Assembly (NCBI RefSeq): GCF_002096845.1
Contig: NZ_NCVK01000060.1
Location: forward strand, 157,084-221,083
From: Streptococcus mitis
GTDB taxonomy: Bacteria; Bacillota; Bacilli; Lactobacillales; Streptococcaceae
Length of the DNA stretch: 64,000 nt
Reading direction: 5' to 3'
The stretch's first letter is position 1. The number at the start of each line of letters is the position of its first letter. The translations under genes were made by a program, and so were the position numbers. The notes under the pieces are model-generated. The model was not told where the DNA came from and searched no databases. It was given only the letters and a program-made list of their open reading frames with translations. Below, one piece after another: positions 1 through 9,906 of the stretch.

Positions 1-1748
1 ACCGTGAAGTTTACTTGGTTGTGGATGAGAACTCAACATTTGCTAGCCGTCAACAAGTTGCCCTAGTTGTGGCCCATGAGTTGGCTCACCAATGGTTTGG
101 GAACCTCGTTACTATGAAATGGTGGGATGACCTTTGGCTCAATGAAAGCTTCGCTAACATGATGGAGTACGTCTGTGTGGATGCCATTGAGCCAAGCTGG
201 AATATTTTTGAAGACTTCCAAACAGGTGGAGTACCTCACGCTCTTGAACGTGACGCGACTGATGGTGTTCAGTCTGTCCACGTCGAAGTTAAACATCCAG
301 ATGAAATCAATACGCTCTTTGACGGAGCTATCGTCTATGCCAAAGGAAGTCGCCTCATGCACATGCTTCGTCGTTGGCTAGGTGATGCCGATTTTGCTAA
401 AGGTTTGCATGCCTACTTTGAAAAACATCAATACAGCAATACAATTGGTCGTGACCTTTGGGATGCTCTTGGTCAAGCGTCTGGACGTGATGTTGCAGCC
501 TTCATGGATTCTTGGTTGGAACAACCTGGTTATCCAGTTCTCACTGTCAAAGTTGAAAATGATGTCTTGAAGATTTCACAAAAACAATTCTTTATCGGTG
601 AGCACGAAGATAAGAACCGTCTCTGGGTTGTGCCACTCAATAGCAACTGGAAAGGCTTGCCTGATACACTTGAAACTGAAAGCATCGAAATTCCAGGCTA
701 CGCAGCCCTTCTTGCTGAAAATGAAGGAGCTCTTCGTTTCAATACTGAAAATACAGCCCATTACATTACCGATTATCAAGGAGACTTGTTAGATGCTGTT
801 CTTGCTGACCTAGTTGATCTTGATAATACAAGCAAATTGCAAATCGTCCAAGAACGTCGTTTGCTTGCTGAGGCAGGGCACATTTCTTATGCTGACTTGC
901 TCCCAGTTCTTGATAAACTTGCTAAGGAAGAATCTTACCTTGTCGTTTCAGCTGTTTCTGAAGTCATTTCTGCCCTTGAGCGCTTTATCGATGAAGGAAC
1001 AGAAGCTGAAACAGCCTTCAAAGCCTTGATTGCTAAATTGGCTCGTCACAACTATGACTGTCTTGGTTTTGAAGCTAAAGACGGAGAATCAGATGAGGAT
1101 GAGTTGGTTCGTCAGCTGGCTGTTTCTATGATGATTCGCTCAAATGATGCAGAAGCTAGTCAAGTCGCTAGCCAAATCTTCGAAGCCTACAAGGATCAGC
1201 TTGCAGGACTCCCAGCAGCTATTCGCTCACAAGTCCTTATCAATGAGATGAAACATCATGAGACCAAAGACTTGTTAGCACTTTATCTTGATACTTATAC
1301 GCACGCAACAGATGCTGTCTTTAAACGTCAGTTGGCAGCCGCTCTTGCCTATAGTAAAGATGCGGACAATATCCAAACCTTGATTGCTTCTTGGAAGGAC
1401 AAATTTGTGGTCAAACCGCAGGACTTGTCTGCTTGGTATTACCAATTCCTAGCTCACCAAGTAACTCAGGAAACAGCTTGGTCTTGGGCGCGTGAAAACT
1501 GGGCTTGGATTAAGGCAGCTCTTGGTGGAGATATGAGCTTTGATAGCTTTGTTATCCTTCCTGCACACGTATTTAAGACTCAGCAACGCTTGGCAGAGTA
1601 CAAGGAATTCTTTGAACCGCAACTTTCTGACCTTGCTCTTAGCCGTAACATCGGTATGGGAGTCAAGGAAATTGCAGCGCGTGTTGACTTGATTAACCGT
1701 GAAAAAGCTGCAGTAGAAGCAGTTGTTCTTCAATACGGAACTGAATAA
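1..1748 (+). CDS. pepN: Aminopeptidase N (M1 family), 5' truncated by window edge
   Basis: Zinc metallo-aminopeptidase that removes N-terminal residues from peptides in the cytoplasm. The reading frame is open from base 3, so the start lies outside the window and about 581 C-terminal residues are present, against roughly 848 in the streptococcal family. The M1 signature HELAH is visible near base 75-90, followed by the third zinc ligand in LNESFAN, so both catalytic motifs are inside the window. The rest is the helical ERAP1-like C-terminal domain. The gene precedes ciaRH, as in pneumococcus. A hairpin after the stop probably ends its transcript. Identification is firm; only the N-terminal domain is missing. 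Confidence 0.95.
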   Translation, partial: REVYLVVDENSTFASRQQVALVVAHELAHQWFGNLVTMKWWDDLWLNESFANMMEYVCVDAIEPSWNIFEDFQTGGVPHALERDATDGVQSVHVEVKHPDEINTLFDGAIVYAKGSRLMHMLRRWLGDADFAKGLHAYFEKHQYSNTIGRDLWDALGQASGRDVAAFMDSWLEQPGYPVLTVKVENDVLKISQKQFFIGEHEDKNRLWVVPLNSNWKGLPDTLETESIEIPGYAALLAENEGALRFNTENTAHYITDYQGDLLDAVLADLVDLDNTSKLQIVQERRLLAEAGHISYADLLPVLDKLAKEESYLVVSAVSEVISALERFIDEGTEAETAFKALIAKLARHNYDCLGFEAKDGESDEDELVRQLAVSMMIRSNDAEASQVASQIFEAYKDQLAGLPAAIRSQVLINEMKHHETKDLLALYLDTYTHATDAVFKRQLAAALAYSKDADNIQTLIASWKDKFVVKPQDLSAWYYQFLAHQVTQETAWSWARENWAWIKAALGGDMSFDSFVILPAHVFKTQQRLAEYKEFFEPQLSDLALSRNIGMGVKEIAARVDLINREKAAVEAVVLQYGTE

Positions 1749-1765
1749 TTAAGACTAAATAAAAG

Positions 1766-1810
1766 AAAACTCAGCTATCTCATGTAAAATGCAGAGAGTT
1801 GAGTTTTTTT
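1766..1810 (+). terminator. Intrinsic terminator after pepN
   Basis: Inverted arms AAAACTCA (1766-1773) and TTGAGTTTT (1799-1807) close a hairpin followed by a T run. Its T tract runs directly into the predicted CiaR box of the next promoter. Confidence 0.7.
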
Positions 1811-1830
1811 TAAGGCAAATTTGGTATAAT
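1809..1830 (+). promoter_or_regulatory. ciaRH promoter with CiaR direct-repeat box
   Basis: TTTAAG (1809-1814), five bases, then TTTGGT (1820-1825) resembles the CiaR direct repeat TTTAAG-N5-TTTAAG. It sits directly against a TATAAT -10 box at 1825-1830. This fits the known autoregulation of ciaRH. The second half-site is imperfect, so binding is inferred. Confidence 0.6.
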
Positions 1831-1854
1831 GGTTTTAATAAGGAGGAGTTTCTC

Positions 1855-2529
1855 ATGATAAAAATCTTATTGGTTGAGGATGACCTAGGCCTGTCAAATT
1901 CAGTATTTGACTTTTTAGACGATTTTGCGGATGTCATGCAGGTATTTGATGGTGAAGAAGGTCTCTACGAAGCTGAGAGTGGCGTCTATGACTTGATTTT
2001 GCTCGATTTGATGTTGCCAGAAAAAAATGGTTTCCAAGTCTTGAAAGAATTGCGTGAAAAGGGGATTACGACTCCAGTTCTGATCATGACTGCCAAGGAA
2101 AGTTTGGATGACAAGGGACATGGATTTGAACTGGGAGCGGATGATTATCTGACTAAACCTTTCTACCTAGAAGAACTCAAAATGCGGATTCAAGCCCTTC
2201 TCAAACGTTCAGGCAAGTTTAATGAAAACACCTTGTCTTATGGAAATATTGTAGTTAATTTGTCAACAAATACCGTTAAAGTCGAAGATACTCCAGTCGA
2301 ATTGCTGGGTAAAGAGTTCGATTTACTGGTTTATTTCCTTCAAAATCAAAATGTGATTTTGCCTAAGACTCAGATTTTTGATCGTCTATGGGGATTTGAT
2401 AGTGACACAACGATTTCAGTTGTAGAAGTTTATGTTTCAAAAATCCGTAAGAAATTAAAAGGAACCACTTTTGCAGAGAATTTGCAAACCTTGCGTAGTG
2501 TTGGGTATATTTTAAAAGATGTTCAGTAA
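1855..2529 (+). CDS. ciaR: Response regulator CiaR (OmpR/PhoB family)
   Basis: DNA-binding response regulator of 224 residues. In this family it controls competence, lytic stress tolerance and csRNAs. The receiver domain (about 1-120) has the acidic pair at residues 9-10, the phosphoacceptor Asp51 in LLDLMLP, and the KPF lysine motif. The winged-helix effector domain is C-terminal and ends in RSVGYIL. I chose the ATG at 1855 because AAGGAGG precedes it at proper distance; the longer in-frame start at 1789 would lie in the terminator and promoter. The 3' end overlaps ciaH by 11 nt, indicating translational coupling. Confidence 0.95.
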   Translation: MIKILLVEDDLGLSNSVFDFLDDFADVMQVFDGEEGLYEAESGVYDLILLDLMLPEKNGFQVLKELREKGITTPVLIMTAKESLDDKGHGFELGADDYLTKPFYLEELKMRIQALLKRSGKFNENTLSYGNIVVNLSTNTVKVEDTPVELLGKEFDLLVYFLQNQNVILPKTQIFDRLWGFDSDTTISVVEVYVSKIRKKLKGTTFAENLQTLRSVGYILKDVQ

Positions 2530-3853
2530 ACTAAAAAAAACATGGTATGCGGATGACTTTAGTTATTTTATCCGCAACTTTGGTGTCTTCACTCTGATTT
2601 TCTCTACCATGACCTTGATTATTTTACAGGTCATGCATTCGAGTCTCTATACTTCGGTGGATGATAAGCTTCATGGACTAAGTGAAAATCCTCAGACAGT
2701 TATTCAGCTTGCTGTAAATAGGGCAACAGAAGAGATTAAAGATTTAGAGAATGCCGCTACAGATACTAGCAAGACTGAGATAAAGCCCAATGTCAGTTCC
2801 AATACGGAGGTCATTCTTTTTGATAAGAATTTTACCCAGCTTCTTTCTGGAAACCGATTTTTGGGATTGGATAAGATTAAGTTAGAGAAAAAAGAACTAG
2901 GCCATATCTACCAGATTCAGGTTTTTAATAGCTATGGACAAGAAGAAATCTATCGCATGATTTTGATGGAAACCAATATCAGTTCGGTTTCAACCAATAT
3001 CAAGTATGCAGCTGTCTTGATTAATACAAGTCAGTTGGAGCAGGCCAGTCAAAAGCATGAGCAATTGATTGTGATTGTGATGGCAAGTTTCTGGATTTTG
3101 TCTTTACTTGCCAGTCTCTATCTAGCTAGAGTCAGTGTTAGGCCCCTGCTTGAGAGCATGCAGAAGCAGCAGTCTTTTGTGGAAAATGCTAGTCATGAGT
3201 TACGGACTCCACTTGCAGTTTTGCAAAATCGCTTAGAGACCCTTTTCCGTAAGCCAGAAGCAACCATTATGGATGTGAGCGAAAGCATTGCATCGAGTTT
3301 GGAAGAAGTCCGAAATATGCGTTTTTTGACGACGAACTTGTTGAATTTAGCTCGTAGAGATGATGGGATTAAGCCGGAACTTGCAGAAGTTCCAACCAGT
3401 TTTTTCAATACGACTTTCACAAACTATGAGATGATTGCTTCGGAAAATGACCGTGTCTTCCGTTTTGAAAATCGGATCCATCGCACGATTGTCACAGATC
3501 AGCTTCTCTTGAAGCAGTTGATGACTATCCTATTTGATAATGCTGTCAAGTATACTGAAGAGGATGGTGAAATTGATTTTCTTATCTCGGCGACAGATCG
3601 CAATCTGTATTTACTTGTTTCTGATAATGGAGTCGGTATTTCGACAGAAGATAAGAAGAAAATTTTTGATCGTTTTTATCGAGTGGACAAGGCTAGAACC
3701 CGCCAAAAAGGTGGTTTTGGTTTAGGATTATCTCTGGCCAAGCAAATTGTAGATGCGCTTAAAGGAACCATTACTGTTAAAGATAATAAACCAAAGGGAA
3801 CAATCTTTGAAGTGAAGATTGCTATCCACACACCATCGAAAAAGAAAAAATAA
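2519..3853 (+). CDS. ciaH: Sensor histidine kinase CiaH
   Basis: Membrane sensor kinase of 444 residues, the partner of CiaR. There is an N-terminal membrane segment around residues 20-40, an extracytoplasmic sensing region, and a second membrane segment around 182-205. The dimerisation/phosphotransfer box contains the histidine of [10 protein letters not shown]. The HATPase_c domain follows, with N-box FDNAVKYT, G1 DNGVGIS and FGLGLSLAK. It overlaps ciaR and is followed by a strong terminator, so the pair is a two-gene operon. Confidence 0.95.
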   Translation: MFSKLKKTWYADDFSYFIRNFGVFTLIFSTMTLIILQVMHSSLYTSVDDKLHGLSENPQTVIQLAVNRATEEIKDLENAATDTSKTEIKPNVSSNTEVILFDKNFTQLLSGNRFLGLDKIKLEKKELGHIYQIQVFNSYGQEEIYRMILMETNISSVSTNIKYAAVLINTSQLEQASQKHEQLIVIVMASFWILSLLASLYLARVSVRPLLESMQKQQSFVENASHELRTPLAVLQNRLETLFRKPEATIMDVSESIASSLEEVRNMRFLTTNLLNLARRDDGIKPELAEVPTSFFNTTFTNYEMIASENDRVFRFENRIHRTIVTDQLLLKQLMTILFDNAVKYTEEDGEIDFLISATDRNLYLLVSDNGVGISTEDKKKIFDRFYRVDKARTRQKGGFGLGLSLAKQIVDALKGTITVKDNKPKGTIFEVKIAIHTPSKKKK

Positions 3854-3882
3854 AAATATCGCTCCAGACGGGGCGATATTTT
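3853..3882 (+). terminator. Intrinsic terminator of ciaRH
   Basis: AAAATATCGC and GCGATATTTT arms enclose a short loop directly after the ciaH stop. Confidence 0.8.
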
Positions 3883-3992
3883 GGATTACGTGACTTTCAG
3901 TCCGTTTCGCTAAGTCAGGTGTGATACAGGCAAACCACCCGTTTTAGGGGTGGTCATGATTTTTTTATGACATAAAAATCTTGACAGATAAC

Positions 3993-4046
3993 TTGACAGA
4001 TAAACTTAAAAAATGTAAACTATTTACTGGTTAATTAATTGGTTAA
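3993..4046 (+). promoter_or_regulatory. pht promoter with two abutting AdcR-like boxes
   Basis: TTGACA at 3993-3998 and a weak -10 TAAACT at 4016-4021 are 17 bp apart. Directly downstream lie TTTACTGGTTAA (4023-4034) and TTAATTGGTTAA (4035-4046), each one mismatch from the AdcR consensus TTAACYRGTTAA. AdcR represses pht genes when zinc is plentiful, so zinc repression is expected. The rest of 3883-4124 shows another TTGACAGATAA copy just upstream and short GC hairpins only. Confidence 0.6.
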
Positions 4047-4124
4047 ACAACCAATTTAGAAAACTATTTAATCAAGTAAAGGAAGTTAAGAAAAAGCTTC
4101 ATCATTTATTGAAATGAGGGATTT

Positions 4125-7100
4125 ATGAAATTCAGTAAAAAGTATATAGCAGCTGGATCAGCTGTTATCGTATCCTTGAGTCTTTGTGCCTATGCACTGA
4201 ACCAGCATCGCTCGCAGGAAAATAAGGACGATAATCGTGTCTCTTATGTGGATGGCAGCCAGTCAAGTCAGAAAACTGAAAACCTGACACCAGATCAGGT
4301 TAGCCAGAAAGAAGGAATTCAGGCTGAGCAAATTGTCATCAAAATTACAGATCAGGGCTATGTGACGTCACACGGTGATCACTATCATTACTATAACGGG
4401 AAAGTTCCTTATGATGCCCTCTTTAGTGAAGAACTCTTGATGAAGGATCCAAACTACAAACTTAAGGATGGAGATATTGTCAATGAAATCAAGGGGGGGG
4501 TATATCATCAAGGTAGATGGAAAATATTATGTCTACCTGAAAGATGCAGCTCATGCTGATAATGTTCGAACTAAGGATGAAATCAATCGTCAAAAACAAG
4601 AACACGTCAAAGATAATGAGAAGGTTAGCTCTGATGTTGCTGTAGCAAGATCTCAGGGGCGCTATACGACAGATGATGGTTATGTCTTTAATCCAGCTGA
4701 TATTATCGAAGATACGGGTGATGCTTATATCGTTCCTCACGGAGGACACTATCACTACATTCCAAAAAGTGATTTGTCTGCTAGTGAGTTAGCAGCCGCT
4801 AAAGCTCATTTAGCTGGCAAAAATACGCAACCGAGCCAGTTAAGCTATTCTGCAACAGCTAGTGACAATACTACGCAAGCAATAGAGCAAGGATCAACTA
4901 GCACGTCAGAAAGTAAGACTGAAAATCTCCAAAGTCTTTTGAAAGAACTCTATGATTTACCTAGCGACCAACGTTACAGTGAATCAGATGGTATGGTCTT
5001 TGACCCTGCTAAGATTATCAGTCGTACACCAAATGGAGTTGCGATTCCGCACGGCGACCATTACCACTTTATTCCTTACAGCAAGCTCTCTCCTTTAGAA
5101 GAAAAGATTGCTAGAATGGTGCCTATCGGTGGAACTGGTTCTACGGTCTCTACAAATGAAAAATCTCATGAAGTAGCGTCTAGTATAGGAAGTCTTCCAA
5201 GTAATTCATCTACTTTGAATCATGCCTCATTACTTACAAATAAGCCTAACTCTTCAACATCTGATGGCTATATCTTTAATCCAAAAGATATCGTTGAAGA
5301 AACAGCCACAGCTTATATCGTCAGACATGGTGACCATTTCCATTACATTCCGAAATCAAATCAAATTGGGCAACCGACTCTTCCAAATAATGGTCTAACA
5401 ACACCTTCGCCATCTCTTCCAATCAATCCAGGAACTTCACATGAGGAACATGAAGAAGGTGGACACGGCTTTGATGCCAATCGTATTATTGCTGAAGATG
5501 AAGCAGGATTTATCATGAATCACGGCGACCACAATCATTACTTCTTCAAGAAGGATTTGACTGCTGATCAAATCAAGGCCGCGCAAGACCACTTGAAAGG
5601 GGCAAATACAGCAACACCAAATCCAGCTCATGATGACGATCACGATGAAGATCATCATGGACACCATCATGATGAAGACCATGATCACGGTTTTGATGCT
5701 AATCGTGTCATCAGTGAGGATGAACAAGGCTTTGTCATGAGTCACAGTGATCACAATCATTACTTCTTCAAGAAGGACTTGACAGCGGAGCAAATTAAGG
5801 ACGCACAGGATCATCTGAAAACACATCATGATGCAGAACCTGTAAAACCTCTTGCTAAAACGGTAGAGTCTTTCTCAAGAGATGCTAGCGATGAAGAAAA
5901 GATTGCTTATATTTCTAAGACCTACGGTGTTCCACTTGAAGCGATTAGAATTTCAAACGGATTCTTTGTCTTTGGAAATCCAGACCAAGCCTACGATCCA
6001 ACTCATATCCACCCATATGCTGTTCGTAAGGAACATGTGCGTCTTCCGCTACAAACTGGAAATCCAGAACTTGATTTCCTAAATGAACTTTATACTACTG
6101 CTTTGCGAGATGGTGTGTCTCCTTATAGCTTGCAGGTAGAAAATGGTAGTTTTGTGATTCCTCATGGCGACCACAATCACTACATCAAGGTTCAAACTAA
6201 GGGCTATGAAGTAGCTTTGAAAAACAAGATTCCAGCCCTCCAATCCAACTACCAACCTGGAGATTTTGATGAAAAAGCAGTCTTGGCCAAAGTAAATCAA
6301 CTTCTAGCTGATAGCAGAAGCATCTATAAAGACAAGCCTATCGAACAAAGACAGATTGAGTTAGCCTTAGGTCAGTTTACTGAAAACATGAAGAAACTGG
6401 CAACTAACTCTACAGCAGGTTATCTTGCGACACTAGAACTCTTTGATAAGCAATATATCCATATTGATGAAAGTATCAAACCTGTTGAAACAAGTGCTTT
6501 AGATAAGAAATATCAGGCCTTGATTGATAAAATCAATACACTAGATACAGACACTTATGGACTTCCTAAGAAAGACCTTCTCGTTCGACTCCAAGAAGCT
6601 AAATTGGCTAAAGATGAGGCTGCTTTAGCAGCGGTTGAATCACAACTTCAAGCTCTTCAAGACTTTAATGATCGAACAGGTGTTACAACTGTAGAATACA
6701 TCAAGTACTTCTACGAACACGTAAATGACGGTCGTTTAAATGATGAACTTCGAAACAAAGTGGCTCAGTTGACTTGGACCTTGTATCAATCTCAATCCTT
6801 CCTTAAGGCAGCAGAATTGAACAAATTATTCCCAAGTATCTATCAGGCAAAACAAGAAGTGGAAGAAGCTTTGAAAGCTCAACCAACTACTGCTAAATCG
6901 ACTAAGACAGTTCTAGATACTGAAAAAGTTGATAATCAAACTGCCAAGACAGCTATTTATGGCTTCTTGAAAGAATTGTATGGAGACTTTATGCCTGAAG
7001 AGCATATGAATCATGTCAGCAAGGAACAAGTAGAAAGTCTCTTGAGCAAGGCAACTCAACTCTTAGAGCAAATCCAAGAAGAAGGAATCAGACAATCCTT

Positions 7101-7671
7101 GGCAGAAGAAGTAGAAAATCTTAAAGCTGCCACAAACAAGGCTGATGCAGACTTGGATGAAGTAAACAGTCAGGTAAAAGATGTCTTGACTCGTATCGCT
7201 AGTGCCCTTCAACAAGAGAAAGAAAATGCTGAGCAAGATCCTCAGACACTTGTACTCTATCAAAAACTTTACGATATCCTCATGTCACTTCACGCTTATT
7301 TAGAAAACAATAAGGGTTCTGATGAAGACTTTGATAAGGTAGATGCTTTACTAGATCAACTTTCTGCTAAGAGTAAAGATAAAGCCGCTTTACTTGAATT
7401 GGCAAAAGCTATTCTAGTCTTGAATCAAGAAATCAAGTCAAAATCAAGCGCGAGTGAAGAAGCAACTCCAGCGACAAATGCTGAAGCAAATGGTGAGAAC
7501 ACAAGTTCCGAAACTGAAACATCAGCAGCTGCGGAATCTAACAGTGAAACGGCAAACGACGAAAACAAACCAAGCAACACAACAGATTCTAAACCTGCTG
7601 AACCAACTTCAGAAAAGGAAACAGCAGAATCTACAACAAGTGCTGGAAATCAAGAAAAACCAGTAGAATAA
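4125..7671 (+). pseudogene. Pneumococcal histidine triad (Pht) surface protein, frameshifted at a G8 tract
   Basis: Zinc-binding streptococcal surface protein of the Pht family. The first frame (4125-4559, 144 aa) has a lipoprotein-like N-terminus with Cys near residue 21 and the first HGDHYHY triad. It then shifts at 4493-4500. The second frame (to 7671) continues the Pht sequence YVYLKDAAHADN without a gap. Removing one G restores a protein of about 1181 residues with seven HxxHxH triads, a His/Asp-rich linker near 5640-5690, a helical C-terminal half and a low-complexity Ser/Glu/Thr tail. The mosaic recalls PhtD at the N-terminus and PhtE in the HGFDAN repeats. The upstream AdcR-like boxes fit zinc regulation. 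The shift could be phase variation, a true null or a sequencing error. Confidence 0.85.
4493..4500 (+). repeat. G8 homopolymer at the pht frameshift
   Basis: Eight consecutive G residues fall in the codons for Lys-Gly-Gly of the conserved EIKGG motif. Seven Gs would keep the family reading frame. Such a tract is prone to slipped-strand mispairing. Confidence 0.85.
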
Positions 7672-7775
7672 AAAAGTTGGTAGATAAAAAGTTTGTGGTC
7701 GTAGATCTAGGAGATTTTCCCATTCAAGGCTGTTTCCTATTTCTCATTGTAATGATAAACCATGGCAAGATAAGA

Positions 7776-7812
7776 AAACGAGCATTTCCAACTGAGGAGG
7801 TGCTCGTTTTTT
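7776..7812 (+). terminator. Intrinsic terminator after pht
   Basis: AAACGAGCA and TGCTCGTTT arms are followed by T residues. The rest of the gap 7672-7952 holds no gene I can support. Confidence 0.75.
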
Positions 7813-7952
7813 GATAGTTAGAAGTAGTTTTTATCCGTCTATTTAGAGTTGATTACAAATGATCTTGAAAGAGATTATTGACTTGAATGTGGATATAAGA
7901 TTTATTAACTGATTATAATGTTTAAATATCGCTCCAAAGCAAAGAATTATCC

Positions 7953-9485
7953 TCATGAGTATGAATCTTCTAAATTAACTACCTCCAAACCGTGTTCTGT
8001 TAAGCGATAGATGATTGAACAGACCTCTTTTAAGAAACGACGGTCATGGGAAACAGTGATGAGACCGCCTGGATAGGTTGCAAAGAGTTTTCTGATTTGG
8101 GGTTGAGAAGTTGGAGAAAAGTTTCGTGTAGGTTCATCCAGAAGAAGAAAATTTGGTTTGCGCAAGACTAAATCCAAAAGCAGGAGTTTTCCTTGTTGAC
8201 CACCAGACAAAGAGCGGATTTGGTGCTGCATTTCTGGATAACTGAAATTGAGACTGGCTAGGTGGGATTGGATTTTCTGTAGTTCATCTTTTTCCCTAGT
8301 TTGGCTGAGGTAGGCTACTGGAGATAAATCTAATTGCAGTTTTTTATGGTAATCTTGTGGCATAAAACCAAGAGCAATCTCTCTTTTGGTACTTAATAGT
8401 TGCTGTAACTTAGCTAACAGAGTTGATTTCCCAATACCATTTGGACCTATGATACCGATTTTTTCTTGCCCACGGACAGTTAATTGTAGTTCTTGCACCA
8501 AAACTCGGTCGTCAATGGACAAATTTTCTTTTTCTAGTTGGATTAAAACTTTAGAAGCTGGTAATGGCTGTATATCTGAGAAGAAAAGTTGAATGTGTTC
8601 TTCTTCAAGTGGCTTTTGGGTCATGGACTGAGCTAGTTTTTCGTAACGTTTTTCTTGAGAGAGAACATTTTTCATCTTTTTAGCCAATAGGCGACCTGCA
8701 GTACTGTCTTTGGTAGCTCGAAGCGCAGTTTCTACATTTTGCTTGACTCGTCGATGTTTTTCCATGATTTTATCGTAGGCTCTTTGGTCGTTAGCAGCTT
8801 GCTGGCTTTGTTTGATAAAATGAGCCTTTCTCTGGTTGCTATAGCTATCATAATCTAAATGCTCTACTAGTGTTTCCGCTTCTTTCCGGTGCTTGACCAG
8901 TCGCAAGTGGACAATAGTATCTGCTGTTTCAGAAAGAAAGTCTTCATCATGGGAAATGAAAATAACGGTTTGCCGAATCTTGCGAATCTGATCTTTTAGC
9001 CAATTAACCATTTCCAAATCCAGGTCATTTGAAGGTTCATCTAAAAATAGAATCTCAAAGGGTTTGGCTAACTCATGGATGAGCTGAATTTTCAAAGTTT
9101 CGCCCCCTGATAGACTGCCAATATTTTGGTCGCTAGCGAAACGATCGCTATCAAAATGCAATTCCTCAGCCAAACGATAGAGGATACTGTAGTCTAAATC
9201 AATAATATCTAAAAAGAAGTAGTCGTGTAAAGTTTTCTTTTTTAGGTCCTCAGGGAGTTTTTGAGGAATGTAGGCTATTGATTGATAATCAGATTGAATG
9301 TCTCCCCTGATAGTGAAATCAGACAAAACTTCCCCCATTAAAGTTTTAAGCAAGGTTGATTTGCCATTTCCTTCTTCACCAATAATAGCAACCTTTTCAC
9401 CGTCTTGGATGGTCATGCTTAAGTCGGATACAAGGTATCGTAAATATTTGTTTTGAGTGATGGTCAGGTGATTGATTTTTATCAT
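7953..9485 (-). CDS. ABC-F family ATPase (ribosome-acting, possible antibiotic-resistance type)
   Basis: Soluble protein of 510 residues with two ABC ATPase domains and no membrane segment, as in the ABC-F class that acts on the ribosomal E site. The first domain has Walker A GEEGNGKST, signature LSGGE and Walker B ILFLDEPSNDLD. A charged inter-domain linker (about 225-300) follows. The second domain has GPNGIGKST, LSGGQQG and FLLLDEPTRN. I chose ATG at 9485 (MIKINHLTI) because AAAGGG precedes it; an in-frame start at 9551 would run through a terminator-like hairpin. The short linker and attenuator-like leader suggest an antibiotic-responsive member, but I cannot assign a resistance subclass. 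Confidence 0.85.
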   Translation of the reverse strand: MIKINHLTITQNKYLRYLVSDLSMTIQDGEKVAIIGEEGNGKSTLLKTLMGEVLSDFTIRGDIQSDYQSIAYIPQKLPEDLKKKTLHDYFFLDIIDLDYSILYRLAEELHFDSDRFASDQNIGSLSGGETLKIQLIHELAKPFEILFLDEPSNDLDLEMVNWLKDQIRKIRQTVIFISHDEDFLSETADTIVHLRLVKHRKEAETLVEHLDYDSYSNQRKAHFIKQSQQAANDQRAYDKIMEKHRRVKQNVETALRATKDSTAGRLLAKKMKNVLSQEKRYEKLAQSMTQKPLEEEHIQLFFSDIQPLPASKVLIQLEKENLSIDDRVLVQELQLTVRGQEKIGIIGPNGIGKSTLLAKLQQLLSTKREIALGFMPQDYHKKLQLDLSPVAYLSQTREKDELQKIQSHLASLNFSYPEMQHQIRSLSGGQQGKLLLLDLVLRKPNFLLLDEPTRNFSPTSQPQIRKLFATYPGGLITVSHDRRFLKEVCSIIYRLTEHGLEVVNLEDSYS

Positions 9486-9521
9486 ATGATTGCCCTTTCT
9501 AGAATGTCGATAGTGCATAAC

Positions 9522-9549
9522 AAAAAGCTCTACTTTACCTAGTAGAGCC
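9522..9549 (-). terminator. Terminator-like hairpin (possible attenuator) just upstream of the ABC-F gene
   Basis: On the minus strand GGCTCTACT, loop AGGTAA, AGTAGAGC and a TTTTT run end about 36 nt before the ABC-F start. An intrinsic terminator between promoter and gene is typical of attenuation. Confidence 0.5.
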
Positions 9550-9575
9550 AATGTCTATGTCAAAAAAACTCTATT

Positions 9576-9727
9576 AATACTCTTCGAAAATCTCTTCAAA
9601 CCACGTCAGCGTCGCCTTACCGTATATATGTAACTGACTTCGTCAGTCTTATCTACAACCTCAAAGCAGTGCTTTGAGCAACCTGCGGCTAGCTTCCTAG
9701 TTTGCTCTTTGATTTTCATTGAGTATA
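9576..9727. repeat. RUP-like dispersed repeat, copy 1
   Basis: The ends AATACTCTTCGAAAATC and GATTTTCATTGAGTAT form imperfect terminal inverted repeats. The interior carries TGACTTCGTCA and CTCAAAGCAGTGCTTTGAG palindromes. The same element recurs at 21601, 55013 and, inverted, 63871. I recognise it as the RUP class of pneumococcal repeats, thought to be mobilised by IS630-Spn1. Confidence 0.7.
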
Positions 9728-9811
9728 AAATGCCAGAAAAAGAGCATAAAAGAGCACACAAAAAGAGACAAAAACAAGATCTACTAAATAAAGGTTCTTT
9801 ATTTGATAGAC

Positions 9812-9883
9812 TTAGTTGTTCATGTCTCCCTTACCTCCGAGTATTAGTATCTTTATACTATACCTTTAAGGAAATTTTGTCAA
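9812..9883 (-). promoter_or_regulatory. Minus-strand promoter with three-codon leader ORF ahead of the ABC-F gene
   Basis: On the minus strand: TTGACA (9883-9878), 17 bp, TAGTAT (9860-9855), GGAGG (9838-9834), then ATG AAC AAC TAA (9823-9812). A hairpin AAATAAAG-aac-CTTTATTT follows near 9783-9802, then a T-rich run. This looks like a leader-peptide attenuator. That it serves the ABC-F gene is inferred from direction; the RUP lies between them. Confidence 0.4.
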
Positions 9884-9906
9884 CAGAAAACTGGAAATTC
9901 TATGCT

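Noticed and set aside
5437..5829. 130-codon minus-strand ORF inside pht
   Set aside because: It is the mirror of His/Asp-rich codons in a strong coding frame; its Ile/Val-rich translation is a shadow.
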